NCBI GenBank assembly: GCA_964343275.1
Contig: CAYFIY010000022.1
Span: forward strand, 1 to 19,682
DNA length: 19,682 bases
Source: Hadarchaeum sp964343275
GTDB taxonomy: Archaea > Hadarchaeota > Hadarchaeia > Hadarchaeales > Hadarchaeaceae
Direction of reading: 5' to 3'
Position numbers and translations under genes: made by a program. This document shows, piece after piece, positions 1 through 7,751 of this stretch. The notes beneath the pieces were generated by a model. That model saw only the letters and a program-made list of their open reading frames with translations, made no database searches and was not told the DNA's origin. Numbering within the stretch: the stretch's first letter is position 1; the number at the start of each line of letters is the position of its first letter.

Positions 1-879
1 CACACTAGATAATGATTCCAAAGCTTCTTTCTCAGATGGAAAGCCGGTAGGACCTTTGTATCTTATTTTTAACCCAGCTACCGCAACGGCAAATTTGGTC
101 GAGGTGACCACGTCTCGCGTGACCATGTACCTGGCCAGAAAAGCAGCTCCGAAGACATCGCCAGCTCCAGTCATATCCTTCGCGTCTACTTTGAGAGGAT
201 TCACTTTCAAAGGCTTTCCATCGCTGAGCACGATTGTCGGTTCGTTACCTTTGGTCAAGATTGCTATTTTAGGACCTAATTCCAGGATGCTCTGAAGAGC
301 ACTCTCTACGTCTCCATTCAGAACCTGAGCCTCCTCTTTTCCTAACTTCACCACATCAACATACTGTAGAAACTCTGCGAGTTCTCTCGACTTGATTTCA
401 ACGCGACCATCGGACCCAATCAAGCGCAGTATACCCTGAGGGTCTAGCATCACAATGTTGGACTTCTTCTTCACGGACCTCAAAACTTCCGGGGTCATCT
501 CGTTGGCAATTGGAGAGACGTAGAAAGCTCTAGCATCTGAGTAGTCGCTTGGGATGTCATTGGCAGTTATCTCTGGCGCGATGTGTTTGCAGGTCTGGGT
601 CCTGTTTCCGAATTCATCGTAAACATTCTCGAAGGTGGTGGTGTACTCACCTGCAACAAAGATGCCTTCGGTGTCGAGGCCCAACTTGCTGTAAATGGGC
701 GGAAATTTCTCCGGAAAATCTGCCCCCACTTTTGAAACTACTCCCACATTTTTCCTGAGCGCCGCAAAAGCGAGCCCTGCGTAGGTCGGCGCCCCGCCGA
801 GGGCGTTCTCTATGACGCCCTGAGGCAACACGTTTATATCTATCGCCACGTGACCAATGACCACTACATCGAGATCCAA
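1..879 (-). CDS. PfkB-family carbohydrate kinase (3' end cut by window edge)
   Basis: ATP-dependent kinase of the ribokinase/PfkB family, likely cytosolic; substrate not determinable. I translated 293 codons in an unbroken frame that reaches base 1. The family signature DMTGAGDVFGAAF lies at residues 236-248, with the catalytic Asp at 241 and the anion hole GAG before it; an N-terminal GGAPTYAGLAFAALRK stretch (29-43) matches the substrate-side PfkB motif. Family members are about 290-310 residues, so only a few C-terminal residues are missing. I chose the TTG at 877-879: it directly abuts the ino1 stop (TAG 880-882) and has an AAGGAGAGG ribosome site just upstream, inside the end of ino1. 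An internal GTG at 862-864 is an alternative. The tight coupling to ino1 suggests one transcript and a role in inositol or sugar-phosphate metabolism; archaeal PfkB members include myo-inositol kinases, so that is an attractive but unproven assignment. Confidence 0.88.
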   Translation of the reverse strand, partial: MDLDVVVIGHVAIDINVLPQGVIENALGGAPTYAGLAFAALRKNVGVVSKVGADFPEKFPPIYSKLGLDTEGIFVAGEYTTTFENVYDEFGNRTQTCKHIAPEITANDIPSDYSDARAFYVSPIANEMTPEVLRSVKKKSNIVMLDPQGILRLIGSDGRVEIKSRELAEFLQYVDVVKLGKEEAQVLNGDVESALQSILELGPKIAILTKGNEPTIVLSDGKPLKVNPLKVDAKDMTGAGDVFGAAFLARYMVTRDVVTSTKFAVAVAGLKIRYKGPTGFPSEKEALESLSSV

Positions 880-1950
880 CTATTTCCTCTCCTTGCCAAT
901 GATGAAGTCCTCAACCGCCTGTCTAGCCTCGGTGTCTGACAACTGAACCGGCGGATGTTTGAAGAAGTAAGCTGACACTCCCACCAAAGGACCCGAGATA
1001 CCGCGATCGAGAGCGAGCTTCACTGCCCTAATGGCGTCGATTACCACCCCAGCCGAATTTGGCGAGTCCTCCACCGATAGTTTCACATCTATGTTCAACG
1101 GAATTTCGCCGAACTTTCTTCCGCGCATGTGGATATAACAGACTTTGTTGTCCTTTAGGAATGGGACGTAATCGCTTGGGCCTATTCGAAGAGGCACCTC
1201 ATATGGAACTTGGCTAGAGACCGCCTCGGTCTTGCTAATCCTCTTGGAACTCAAACGCTCCTCCTCCAACATGTTCAAAAAATCAGTATTTCCACCAATG
1301 TTCAGTTGGTAGCTCTCATCTACCTTAACCCCTCGATCCAGCAGAAGCCGGGCCAACATACGATGCAAGATGGTAGCCCCTACTTGAGATTTTATGTCGT
1401 CGCCAGCGCAGGGTAGCCCCGCATCCTTAAAGCGCTTGCCCCCATCCTTGCCCGAAACTAGGAACTCTGGAATACAGTTGATGTAACCGCAGCTCGCTTC
1501 AATAGCCTGCTGCGCGTAGAAGCGGGAGGAATTGTAGCTCCCGACCGGCAAATAACTGATTAATACATCTGCTTGCTTTTCCTTCAGCACCTCCACCACA
1601 TTCACGGGTTTCTGCGTGTGATCCACTGGGATAACTGGCTTCAGGTACTTACCCAGACCGTCGGATACTTCTCCCTTCATGACCTCAACATCCAAGCGAT
1701 GCACGTCGCTGAACTTTACCGTACAATTGGGCGGTGAGAATATTGCCTCGGATAAATCACTGCCAACCTTGTTAGTGTCTACATCAAAAGCAGCGACCAA
1801 CTGTATGTCGCGAATGTGATACCCGCCAAAGTTCACGTGCATAAGCCCCGGGACGAACTGGTCCTCCCTCGCACCCTTGTAATATTCCAAGCCCTGAACC
1901 AGCGAAGAGGCACAGTTGCCCACCCCGACTATTGCTACTTTAATTGTCAT
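880..1950 (-). CDS. ino1: myo-inositol-1-phosphate synthase
   Basis: Converts glucose-6-phosphate to L-myo-inositol-1-phosphate using bound NAD, the first committed step of inositol lipid synthesis. The 356-residue protein opens with the dinucleotide-binding segment VAIVGVGNCASSLVQGL (residues 5-21) and has the central NIGGNTDFLNM motif (about 218-228) and the catalytic-region ERLSSKRISKTEAV stretch that follows, all typical of the archaeal/actinobacterial short form. The ATG at 1948-1950 is supported by a GGAG ribosome site seven bases upstream (plus-strand CTCC at 1958-1961). The gene is first in a minus-strand unit with the PfkB kinase and divergent from a PadR-like regulator across 92 bases. 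The CDP-alcohol phosphatidyltransferase about 400 bases away is the expected user of its product. Identity is secure. Confidence 0.96.
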   Translation of the reverse strand: MTIKVAIVGVGNCASSLVQGLEYYKGAREDQFVPGLMHVNFGGYHIRDIQLVAAFDVDTNKVGSDLSEAIFSPPNCTVKFSDVHRLDVEVMKGEVSDGLGKYLKPVIPVDHTQKPVNVVEVLKEKQADVLISYLPVGSYNSSRFYAQQAIEASCGYINCIPEFLVSGKDGGKRFKDAGLPCAGDDIKSQVGATILHRMLARLLLDRGVKVDESYQLNIGGNTDFLNMLEEERLSSKRISKTEAVSSQVPYEVPLRIGPSDYVPFLKDNKVCYIHMRGRKFGEIPLNIDVKLSVEDSPNSAGVVIDAIRAVKLALDRGISGPLVGVSAYFFKHPPVQLSDTEARQAVEDFIIGKERK

Positions 1951-2042
1951 GATATATCTCCATTTTTATACTATATCATATTATGAACTATATCCAAAAA
2001 TAAACTATTTAAAGTTTACGGCGAGATAAAATTGGGTTATGT
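1951..2042. promoter_or_regulatory. divergent ino1 / padR-like promoter region with 17-bp-spaced repeats
   Basis: A TATTTAAA element at 2006-2013 is near-palindromic and could serve both directions. On the plus strand it lies about 30 bases before the regulator ATG at 2043, as expected for a leaderless mRNA. On the minus strand it would give an ino1 leader of about 33 nt containing the GGAG site. The exact 8-mer ACTATATC occurs at 1970-1977 and 1987-1994, and ACTATTTA follows at 2004-2011, so the ACTAT core recurs exactly every 17 bp and the last copy overlaps the TATA element. This is a candidate operator array; binding is inferred, not shown. Confidence 0.55.
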
Positions 2043-2357
2043 ATGGCCGTTGCTAGGATGGAAAAGAAGACAACAAACGAGATGATCTGGCCATACTTTT
2101 TAAGGCTTCTCAAGGAGCGCCCGATGTACGGATACGAGCTCCGGATAGAGACCGAAAAAAGATTCGGGTGGAAGCCCCCGACAGTGTCCTCCTACCTAGT
2201 ACTGTACCGCCTTCAGCGGGGAGATTATGTCACCATGAAATGGGAGGAGCAACGAGGCAAACCGGCCAGGAAATACTACAAGATCACTAAGAAAGGCGAG
2301 GCATTGTTGCAAGAGGCTGTCAAGTACTTCGAAAACCTGCATTTAAAACTTTGTTAG
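2043..2357 (+). CDS. PadR-like winged-helix transcriptional regulator
   Basis: A 104-residue DNA-binding regulator of the PadR type. The N-terminal half contains the typical PMYGYELRIETEKRFG (28-43), the helix-turn-helix recognition region KPPTVSSYLVLYRLQRGDYV, and the wing ending in RKYYKITKKGEALL, the usual PadR xRKYYxLTxxG pattern. The C-terminal dimerisation helix (QEAVKYFENLHLK) is short, giving a minimal PadR. The first ATG at 2043 fits a leaderless transcript from the TATA element at 2006-2013; an ATG at 2058 is an alternative with no clear ribosome site. The gene is divergent from ino1 and its end overlaps by four bases the end of the convergent phosphatidyltransferase gene, so it sits inside the inositol lipid block and is a candidate regulator of it. 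The effector is unknown. Confidence 0.87.
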   Translation: MAVARMEKKTTNEMIWPYFLRLLKERPMYGYELRIETEKRFGWKPPTVSSYLVLYRLQRGDYVTMKWEEQRGKPARKYYKITKKGEALLQEAVKYFENLHLKLC

Positions 2358-2950
2358 CTTAATCTATGCTTGCTCGCGAACATTCTCTGAAGCACTGTTA
2401 GGTGAGTGAGAAAGACAATTATCATGACCGCAAATTGTGTGTAACCTATCAGTGCTCCAAATGATAGAATTATCAGCCGCTCAGCTCGCTCTGCCACCCC
2501 CACATTGAGCTTGCCAGAACCAGCCGCTTCTGATCGAGTCCTGACATAGCTGACCATGAGGCTTCCTACTATCGCCAAAATCCCCCATGCCCAACCCCAA
2601 CCTTGCATAAAGACGGGCTCGGCAATTACTCCGGAGATGAACGCATAGATAATGCCCGCATAGAGCAGAAAGTCCACGTAACGATCAACTACTGAGTCGA
2701 GAACCCCTCCGAAAGCCGTCTCTCTCTGAAGTACTCTGGCCACTGCTCCGTCTATCACATCAAAAAAACCAGCAGCAAGGAGAGCGATACCGGCGATAAA
2801 TTGCTCTCCTCTGGCAAAGAATAATGCAGCGATGAAACCCATGATGAGTCCTAGGAAAGTGAGAATATTCGGACTGACTCTGGTCCTGGCAATATTCTCT
2901 GCTATAGGCCTTATCCAATCTCTGGCTCTGTCCCGAATCCTGCTCAACAT
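2354..2950 (-). CDS. CDP-alcohol phosphatidyltransferase, probable archaetidylinositol phosphate synthase
   Basis: Integral membrane enzyme that joins a CDP-activated lipid to an alcohol. The full family signature D-x2-DG-x2-AR-x8-G-x3-D-x3-D is present as DVIDGAVARVLQRET followed by AFGGVLDSVVDRYVD, in the first half of the 198-residue protein. Several hydrophobic segments follow (for example ILTFLGLIMGFIAALFF and ILSFGALIGYTQFAVMIIVFL), as expected for a six-helix family member. I start at the ATG at 2948-2950 (MLSRIRDRARDW) because a GAGG site lies seven bases upstream; a longer frame to 3040 would add 30 residues that look non-coding and overlap the divergent gene. The neighbouring Ino1 makes inositol-1-phosphate, which archaeal synthases couple to CDP-archaeol, so archaetidylinositol phosphate synthase is the likely role; glycerol-phosphate or serine as acceptor cannot be excluded from the motif alone. 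Confidence 0.9.
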   Translation of the reverse strand: MLSRIRDRARDWIRPIAENIARTRVSPNILTFLGLIMGFIAALFFARGEQFIAGIALLAAGFFDVIDGAVARVLQRETAFGGVLDSVVDRYVDFLLYAGIIYAFISGVIAEPVFMQGWGWAWGILAIVGSLMVSYVRTRSEAAGSGKLNVGVAERAERLIILSFGALIGYTQFAVMIIVFLTHLTVLQRMFASKHRLS

Positions 2951-3009
2951 TTCACTGCCTCTGAGGGAAGAGTTTTCTGTCTTTCGCCATAAGTGTTTTG
3001 GGTAGAAGC

Positions 3010-3843
3010 ATGATTTTTCTAGGACCAGCGGGTGTACCAATCTCCACTAAGGACAAGAGCACCATGGCGGGCCTCATGCAGGTGGCAGAACTTCAGCTAA
3101 AGGCTTTGGAGGTTGAGTTCGTGCGCGGAGTGGCAATGAAGAACGAGACAGCTGACGAAGTGGGAAAGCTCGGAAAAAAGTTAAATGTCAATCTCTCTGT
3201 CCACTGTCCTTACTTCATAAATCTATGCTCTACCGATAAGGTGAAACTCGAAGCATCGAAAAAGAGAATCCTTGACTCGGTTGAACGGTCACACCATATG
3301 GGTGCTCACATCGCAGTTTTTCACCCCGGCTACTACGGTTCCCTTAGTTCCCATGCAGCATTCGAATCGGTGAAGGAAGCCGACCTAGACATGCTCGACA
3401 GTATGAAATCGATGGGCATTAATGGAGTAATTCTCGGTCACGAAACCACTGGGAAAGTCAGCGCCTTCGGCACCTTGGATGAGCTCGTCGAACTTTGTAA
3501 GGAAGTCCGTGGATGCGAGCCCGTGGCGGACTTTTCCCATCTCTGGGCGAGGAGTGCTGGTAAGATCAATTACGCTGATGTTTTCGATAAGCTCAAGCCC
3601 CTCAAGCTGAAGCACCTGCATTCACATTTCACCGGCATGGAGTGGACCCCTGCAAAAATTACAGACACGGGAAACGAGAGACGTCACCTTCCCATCAGCT
3701 TTGACGAGCCACCATTCGAACCTCTGGCTAGGGAAATCCTGAAGCGAAAAATTAACATCACCATCATCTCTGAATCGCCTGTCCTCGAGCAGGATTCATT
3801 AGTTATGAAGAAGACGTTCGAGAGATTAGGATACAGATTTTAG
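3010..3843 (+). CDS. endonuclease IV-like / xylose isomerase-like TIM-barrel protein
   Basis: A 277-residue AP-endonuclease-2 superfamily protein of the type opening with xGPAG. Positions corresponding to endonuclease IV metal ligands can be followed: His65 in VHCPY, His105 in FHPGYY, Glu145 in GHETTGK, Asp174 and His177 in ADFSHLW, His204/His206 in HLHSHF, His226 in RRHLPI and Glu255 in SESP. A trinuclear metal site is therefore plausible, with AP-site nuclease activity the first guess; sugar isomerases share the fold, so the substrate is open. I start at the ATG at 3010; a TTG at 2998 in the same frame is less likely. The gene is divergent from the phosphatidyltransferase (59 bases between starts) and its last 18 bases overlap the 3' end of hisS. 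Confidence 0.85.
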   Translation: MIFLGPAGVPISTKDKSTMAGLMQVAELQLKALEVEFVRGVAMKNETADEVGKLGKKLNVNLSVHCPYFINLCSTDKVKLEASKKRILDSVERSHHMGAHIAVFHPGYYGSLSSHAAFESVKEADLDMLDSMKSMGINGVILGHETTGKVSAFGTLDELVELCKEVRGCEPVADFSHLWARSAGKINYADVFDKLKPLKLKHLHSHFTGMEWTPAKITDTGNERRHLPISFDEPPFEPLAREILKRKINITIISESPVLEQDSLVMKKTFERLGYRF

Positions 3844-5094
3844 TCTTTCCACAATCTCTCCGCGAGGTATCTGCTCCTGTTTTCCAGTACCCATATCCCT
3901 GAGAACCACTCGGCCCTCTCTCAAATCTTTCTTCCCAACTACGACCACGCGACTAGCCTTCAACGCGTTTGCATGAGCCATCGCCTTTCGAAGAGTTCGC
4001 CCCATAAAATCAGTGTCCACAGACATGCCTGCCTTGCGAAGTTCAGTAACAATCTCCATTGCCGCCGCGCGAACTTTATCGTCGACCGGTAGAACTACGC
4101 AGTCCAGTCGAACCGTGGGCAACGCCATACCGCGGGTCAAAATGGCTCGAGCTATTCTATCCACACCATATCCAACTCCGACTGCCGGTGTGGGTTCTCC
4201 ACCTATATTTCCAACAAGTCCGTCGTAGCGCCCTCCTCCGGCAACTTGAACCCCATCCAAGTATATCTCGAACACGAAACCCGTGTAGTAATCGAGGCCA
4301 CGAGCGATGCCTAAATCTATAGAGATGTTTTTTACGCCCAGCGGGACAAGATAGCTAATAATTTCGCGCAGATTATCCAAGGCTTTCGATGCCCGGGGAA
4401 TTCCTCGGAGCAGCTTACTAGCCTTATCGATGACGGAAAAACCCCCACGCAATCCTATTAAATTTCGGAGTAACTTTTGGTCAGCACTACGAATCCCGGC
4501 CAGCTTGAACTCATTATCGATACGCTTGACCTCCCTGGAGTCGATAGCCCGCAGGATGGGATCCTGAGCGTCTTCTCTTATCCCGGAATGGACCAATATC
4601 TCTCGGAGCAGGTGAATGTGACCCAAACGAAGCTCGCGATCCATAAAGCCAAGTTCTTGCATAAGATTACTCGAAAGCGCTGCCACCTCTGCATCGGCTG
4701 CTGGGTCTTTTGAACCTATGATCTCAACGCCCGCTTGAAGAAACTGTCTCCATCTCCTCGCCTGCGGCTCTTCGTACCTAAAACAATGACCGAAGTAGAA
4801 AATCTTGACCGGTTTTGGAGTGGACCTGAGCCTTTGGATATAAAAGCGGACCACCGGTGCGGTAAGTTCTGGCCTCAGGGCTAGGTCCCGAGAGGACTTG
4901 TCTTTAAAAGCATAGAGCTGTCCCACCACGTTGGAACCGCTTTTCTTTGTAAAGAGCTCCAGATATTCGAAGATGGGGGTTTCCACCTCTTCGTAGCTAT
5001 AACGTTTGAAGATATCGTTCATAGTTCGCATAACCAGACGGATGCTAACGAGTTCCTCACCGAAAAGGTCACGAGTCCCACGGGGTTGTTGCAT
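3826..5094 (-). CDS. hisS: histidyl-tRNA synthetase
   Basis: Class II synthetase charging tRNA-His. The 422-residue protein starts MQQPRGTRDLFGEE, the typical HisRS opening. Motif 2 is at about 99-126 (FYFGHCFRYEEPQARRWRQF), the histidine-specific HisA segment RGLDYYTGFVFE at 265-276, the glycine-rich GGGRYDGL at 286-293, and motif 3 around GVGYGVDRIARA (306-317). A C-terminal anticodon-binding domain follows (about 328-422). Length and motif order are normal. The ATG at 5092-5094 lies two bases after the stop of the upstream STT3-like gene, so the two are almost certainly cotranscribed, possibly by translational coupling since no strong ribosome site is visible. The 3' end overlaps the convergent TIM-barrel gene. 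Confidence 0.97.
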   Translation of the reverse strand: MQQPRGTRDLFGEELVSIRLVMRTMNDIFKRYSYEEVETPIFEYLELFTKKSGSNVVGQLYAFKDKSSRDLALRPELTAPVVRFYIQRLRSTPKPVKIFYFGHCFRYEEPQARRWRQFLQAGVEIIGSKDPAADAEVAALSSNLMQELGFMDRELRLGHIHLLREILVHSGIREDAQDPILRAIDSREVKRIDNEFKLAGIRSADQKLLRNLIGLRGGFSVIDKASKLLRGIPRASKALDNLREIISYLVPLGVKNISIDLGIARGLDYYTGFVFEIYLDGVQVAGGGRYDGLVGNIGGEPTPAVGVGYGVDRIARAILTRGMALPTVRLDCVVLPVDDKVRAAAMEIVTELRKAGMSVDTDFMGRTLRKAMAHANALKASRVVVVGKKDLREGRVVLRDMGTGKQEQIPRGEIVERLKSVS

Positions 5095-5096
5095 GG

Positions 5097-7286
5097 TTAC
5101 GACCCGTGGTCGATCTTGATGACTTTTACTAAGCCGTTTGGACTGGTGTAGGCAACGCTCATGAAATCTGGTAACTCACCCACACCTTCGAAAATACGTG
5201 AATAAAGAGGTGGACCGTCGTAGTAAGGAGCGCTCTGTAGTGCCACGGTCTGATCGAATGTGGGTGATTCTATCCAATCTGGTATGAAAATCCATAATAT
5301 CTTAGATACTTGGGAATCCACTCTAAAACTGTGGTCGAAAGGATTCCCGATTCCCCCGCTCTGACTGTAGGAAGCTAAAACTATGCCTGTGAAGTATTGA
5401 TTGACGTTGTCTTGTACTTTAAATGCCTCCATTCGCTCGTGATTATAGAACACATTTTCACCGGAAAAAGCAAAGACTATATCTCGATCATCTAGACTTG
5501 TTGATAGACTGGGACTTGAGATTTCTCGGATAGTACCAAAAATCCCTTCTGGAGCCTGATAAGCATGGGTAAGCCAGTAGTCTATTCTTACATCATAGTT
5601 TTCGCGGTAAGTGTCTATATAAAACAAAATTTCCTCATCTGACCCCAAAGACGGTAACCGCTGAACATCATTGCGCCTGCCATTGATTACGAAGTGCTCG
5701 TCCAAGAATGTACCAGTCGAATCACTAGCCACGTAAATGTAGTCGGGGGGAGCTGGCCCTGAGACGTTTTCCCACTTTCCCTCTTCTCCCACACTCTCAA
5801 CCCCATCCGCCACTGTGGGTCTACCGGAAGCTCCCGTGAGTAAGTGACCAAAGGACCACTCTATCGCAACTATGGAGTCTTCGGAGGTATTTTCTTTCAA
5901 CCACCTGAAAGAATCCATAAGATCTGAATCCAGTCCGGTGCGACCACCCCATTCTGTCGGCGGGGTAGTGACATCTGCCACGGCATAAGCGTTCATGACG
6001 AATGGTAACGCGGCGACAATTATCACGACAGTCGCTAACATCGGGTTCTGTATCCCTCTTAACCATCCCAGTGATTGATGAGATAGCGCTCGTCTCACCA
6101 AGGATACGAGGGTTGCAACCCCCACACCAGCTAGAACTGCAACTAATGGCCACCACTCACGCACATATCTGGATTGACCCGTGCCTGGGAAAACCATTGC
6201 CACGAGGACTATCATCCAAGCAAATACAAATATTTCCCAACGCTTCCTCGTCCAAAGGAACCTCGCCAGAGACACGCCCATCAAGAGGACTACGAAAGCG
6301 GATAAAACCTCATCATTGTAGAAAACTCTAAGAGTCTGGTCAATCGGACCCGCGACTTGTGCCTCCGTGGCATAGACAGGCATGGAGACCCCAACTGCTC
6401 CACCTCCACCTATTCCTGCGTAATCTACCATGGTTTGGAAAATTGCCGCCCAAGAACCAGGTGGCTGTCCGAAAATCAACGATATTAATGACACTACTCC
6501 CATCATTGCCAAAACCCAGATTATTAAATCCAAATGGTTCCGAATTGTTGAGCTAACAGAACCGAAAATATCTGAAAAATTTCGAATTAACTTTCCAAAA
6601 AATCCGGTTAAGAGAACGAATATCAATCCGCCGAAAACAATCGCGGTCAAGAAAATTGCGCCGGGCCAAGCTAAAATAAATAACCCGAAGGATATACCTG
6701 CCAAAATGGCAAACTTAGGCATCTCACCCTTGGGAGCCTTGAACAGCTTTATGGTGAAATAAAGCGTGAGGGAAGTTAAAATAAACTTGATGGGCTCTCG
6801 GTCGTACGCACCGACCTTCATCCAGTAAATTGACGAAACCATGAACGCCGCGAAAAATGCCGCAGCAGCTCCGCCGAAGTCTCCTCCCAGCTCCTTCCCT
6901 ATCAGAAAAATAGGAATCAATGATATGGCAAAGATTAATGGGGCCCAGAACATCACGACATCCATCAAGGAGACGCTCGAATTTAGAGAACTAACACCCT
7001 TATAAAGAATCACGGTAAGCAATGGCTGAAGCTGCTCGTTGGAGACAACAGTCCATCCGTAGGGAGCATGAGAAAGCGGGTTACTCTTGACAAAACCTTC
7101 ATTTTTTGATATCTCCACAGCAACATCATAAACCCAACCACTGTCTGAGGTCGTGAGGGTATCGTACTTTTGTCCAGGCACTAAAAGAATCGAAGTTGAG
7201 ATGATCATTAGGGAGATTAGGTACACGACGATTAACCATCTACGATAGTTCAAACTTACACCCAATAAATTTAAAACAACTATCAC
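5097..7286 (-). CDS. aglB: STT3/AglB-like oligosaccharyltransferase (divergent)
   Basis: A 729-residue membrane protein with the architecture of archaeal N-glycosylation transferases: an N-terminal membrane helix (17-37), an external first loop with the acidic motif TSDSGW (46-51; Asp48), a second acidic motif in GAYDREP (159-165), about a dozen further hydrophobic segments to residue 440, then a soluble C-terminal domain. It would move a lipid-linked glycan to Asn on exported proteins. The sequon-binding WWDYG motif is not intact: the best equivalent is WSFGH at 477-481, in a normal context (EDSIVAIEW... followed by GRPTVADG). The family is secure, but whether it is the main AglB or a specialised paralogue is not. 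The start is uncertain: GTG at 7286, possibly leaderless, or TTG codons at 7265 and 7253. It lies between a small membrane protein and hisS on one strand. Confidence 0.85.
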   Translation of the reverse strand: MIVVLNLLGVSLNYRRWLIVVYLISLMIISTSILLVPGQKYDTLTTSDSGWVYDVAVEISKNEGFVKSNPLSHAPYGWTVVSNEQLQPLLTVILYKGVSSLNSSVSLMDVVMFWAPLIFAISLIPIFLIGKELGGDFGGAAAAFFAAFMVSSIYWMKVGAYDREPIKFILTSLTLYFTIKLFKAPKGEMPKFAILAGISFGLFILAWPGAIFLTAIVFGGLIFVLLTGFFGKLIRNFSDIFGSVSSTIRNHLDLIIWVLAMMGVVSLISLIFGQPPGSWAAIFQTMVDYAGIGGGGAVGVSMPVYATEAQVAGPIDQTLRVFYNDEVLSAFVVLLMGVSLARFLWTRKRWEIFVFAWMIVLVAMVFPGTGQSRYVREWWPLVAVLAGVGVATLVSLVRRALSHQSLGWLRGIQNPMLATVVIIVAALPFVMNAYAVADVTTPPTEWGGRTGLDSDLMDSFRWLKENTSEDSIVAIEWSFGHLLTGASGRPTVADGVESVGEEGKWENVSGPAPPDYIYVASDSTGTFLDEHFVINGRRNDVQRLPSLGSDEEILFYIDTYRENYDVRIDYWLTHAYQAPEGIFGTIREISSPSLSTSLDDRDIVFAFSGENVFYNHERMEAFKVQDNVNQYFTGIVLASYSQSGGIGNPFDHSFRVDSQVSKILWIFIPDWIESPTFDQTVALQSAPYYDGPPLYSRIFEGVGELPDFMSVAYTSPNGLVKVIKIDHGS

Positions 7287-7314
7287 TTAAAGACTGCGAA
7301 TGTGGATGGTTTTA

Positions 7315-7584
7315 TTAGTCAGGTTTCTCGGGCTTGCTTTCTTCTTGCGTAACTGCTGGATCAGAAGTAGGAGCGGCATCTTTAGTTGTAACCATAATCC
7401 ATCCTAGCCAAAATCCTAACCCGCAGGCTACAATAATCCCGGCAGTTAAGGGCAATGCAAACGCCAGCGCCCCGCGAGCCCAACCACTCCCGCCGCCGCT
7501 TACGTAACCGAAAAAGATGTGGGCGAATGCCACCAGAACCGTGACGACGCAAAGTAACGCACCTAAAGGTCTTGTTGCAACCAC
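7315..7584 (-). CDS. small two-helix membrane protein, function unknown
   Basis: I do not recognise this 89-residue protein. It has two hydrophobic segments, about residues 8-27 (GALLCVVTVLVAFAHIFFGY) and 39-65 (ALAFALPLTAGIIVACGLGFWLGWIMV), separated by a glycine/serine turn, and a polar acidic tail rich in Pro, Glu and Lys (68-89), so a hairpin in the membrane with a soluble tail is likely. The GTG at 7582-7584 is supported by a GGTGAT ribosome site six bases upstream, a good match to the archaeal 16S rRNA 3' end. A TATA-like TTATTTATAA on the minus strand (7619-7628) fits a short leader. It is followed by the STT3-like gene after 28 bases, so it may head that operon and could be an accessory factor, but nothing in the sequence proves that. 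Confidence 0.7.
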   Translation of the reverse strand: MVATRPLGALLCVVTVLVAFAHIFFGYVSGGGSGWARGALAFALPLTAGIIVACGLGFWLGWIMVTTKDAAPTSDPAVTQEESKPEKPD

Positions 7585-7618
7585 TTAATCACCAACTTCA
7601 AAATCCATTAAAACGCCG

Positions 7619-7660
7619 ATTATAAATAACTTTCGCGGTAGCTGCATGCTCATAAACTCT
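7619..7660. promoter_or_regulatory. divergent promoters for the small membrane protein and tRNA-Arg
   Basis: On the minus strand TTATTTATAA (7619-7628) preceded by GAAAG resembles a BRE/TATA pair about 40 bases before the GTG start at 7584. On the plus strand CATAAACTCT (7651-7660) lies about 24 bases before the tRNA 5' end at 7678. Both are read by position and composition only. Confidence 0.45.
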
Positions 7661-7708
7661 CGGAACAAATTTGTACAGGGCCCGTGGCCTAGCCAGGATA
7701 GGGCGGCA

Positions 7709-7730
7709 AGTGAGAATTACTCACCCGTAA
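7709..7730 (+). other. tRNA-Arg intron 1, non-canonical position 29/30
   Basis: Splice geometry is textbook. Inner hairpin GTGAG (7710-7714) / CTCAC (7720-7724) with loop AATTA; 5' bulge CA^A (7707-7709); four-base-pair central helix GCGG (7703-7706) with CCGT (7725-7728), one G-U pair; 3' bulge AA^G (7729-7731). Cutting between the second and third bulge bases gives a 22-nt intron and restores a 5-bp anticodon stem. The outer helix is only one pair (G7702-C7732), as in relaxed bulge-helix-bulge motifs. Confidence 0.85.
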
Positions 7731-7738
7731 GCGTCCTA

Positions 7739-7751
7739 AGCAGCCGGAAAA
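7739..7751 (+). other. tRNA-Arg intron 2, 13-nt mini-intron at 37/38
   Basis: 5' bulge TA^A (7737-7739), central helix GTCC (7733-7736) with GGAA (7746-7749) where three pairs form and the fourth is G-A, 3' bulge AA^A (7750-7752), inner loop 7740-7745. The outer helix is the anticodon stem, which has only two adjacent pairs until intron 1 is removed. Confidence 0.78.

Noticed and set aside
2951..3040. 30-residue N-terminal extension of the phosphatidyltransferase
   Set aside because: It has no family similarity, overlaps the divergent gene, and the internal ATG at 2950 has a good GAGG site.
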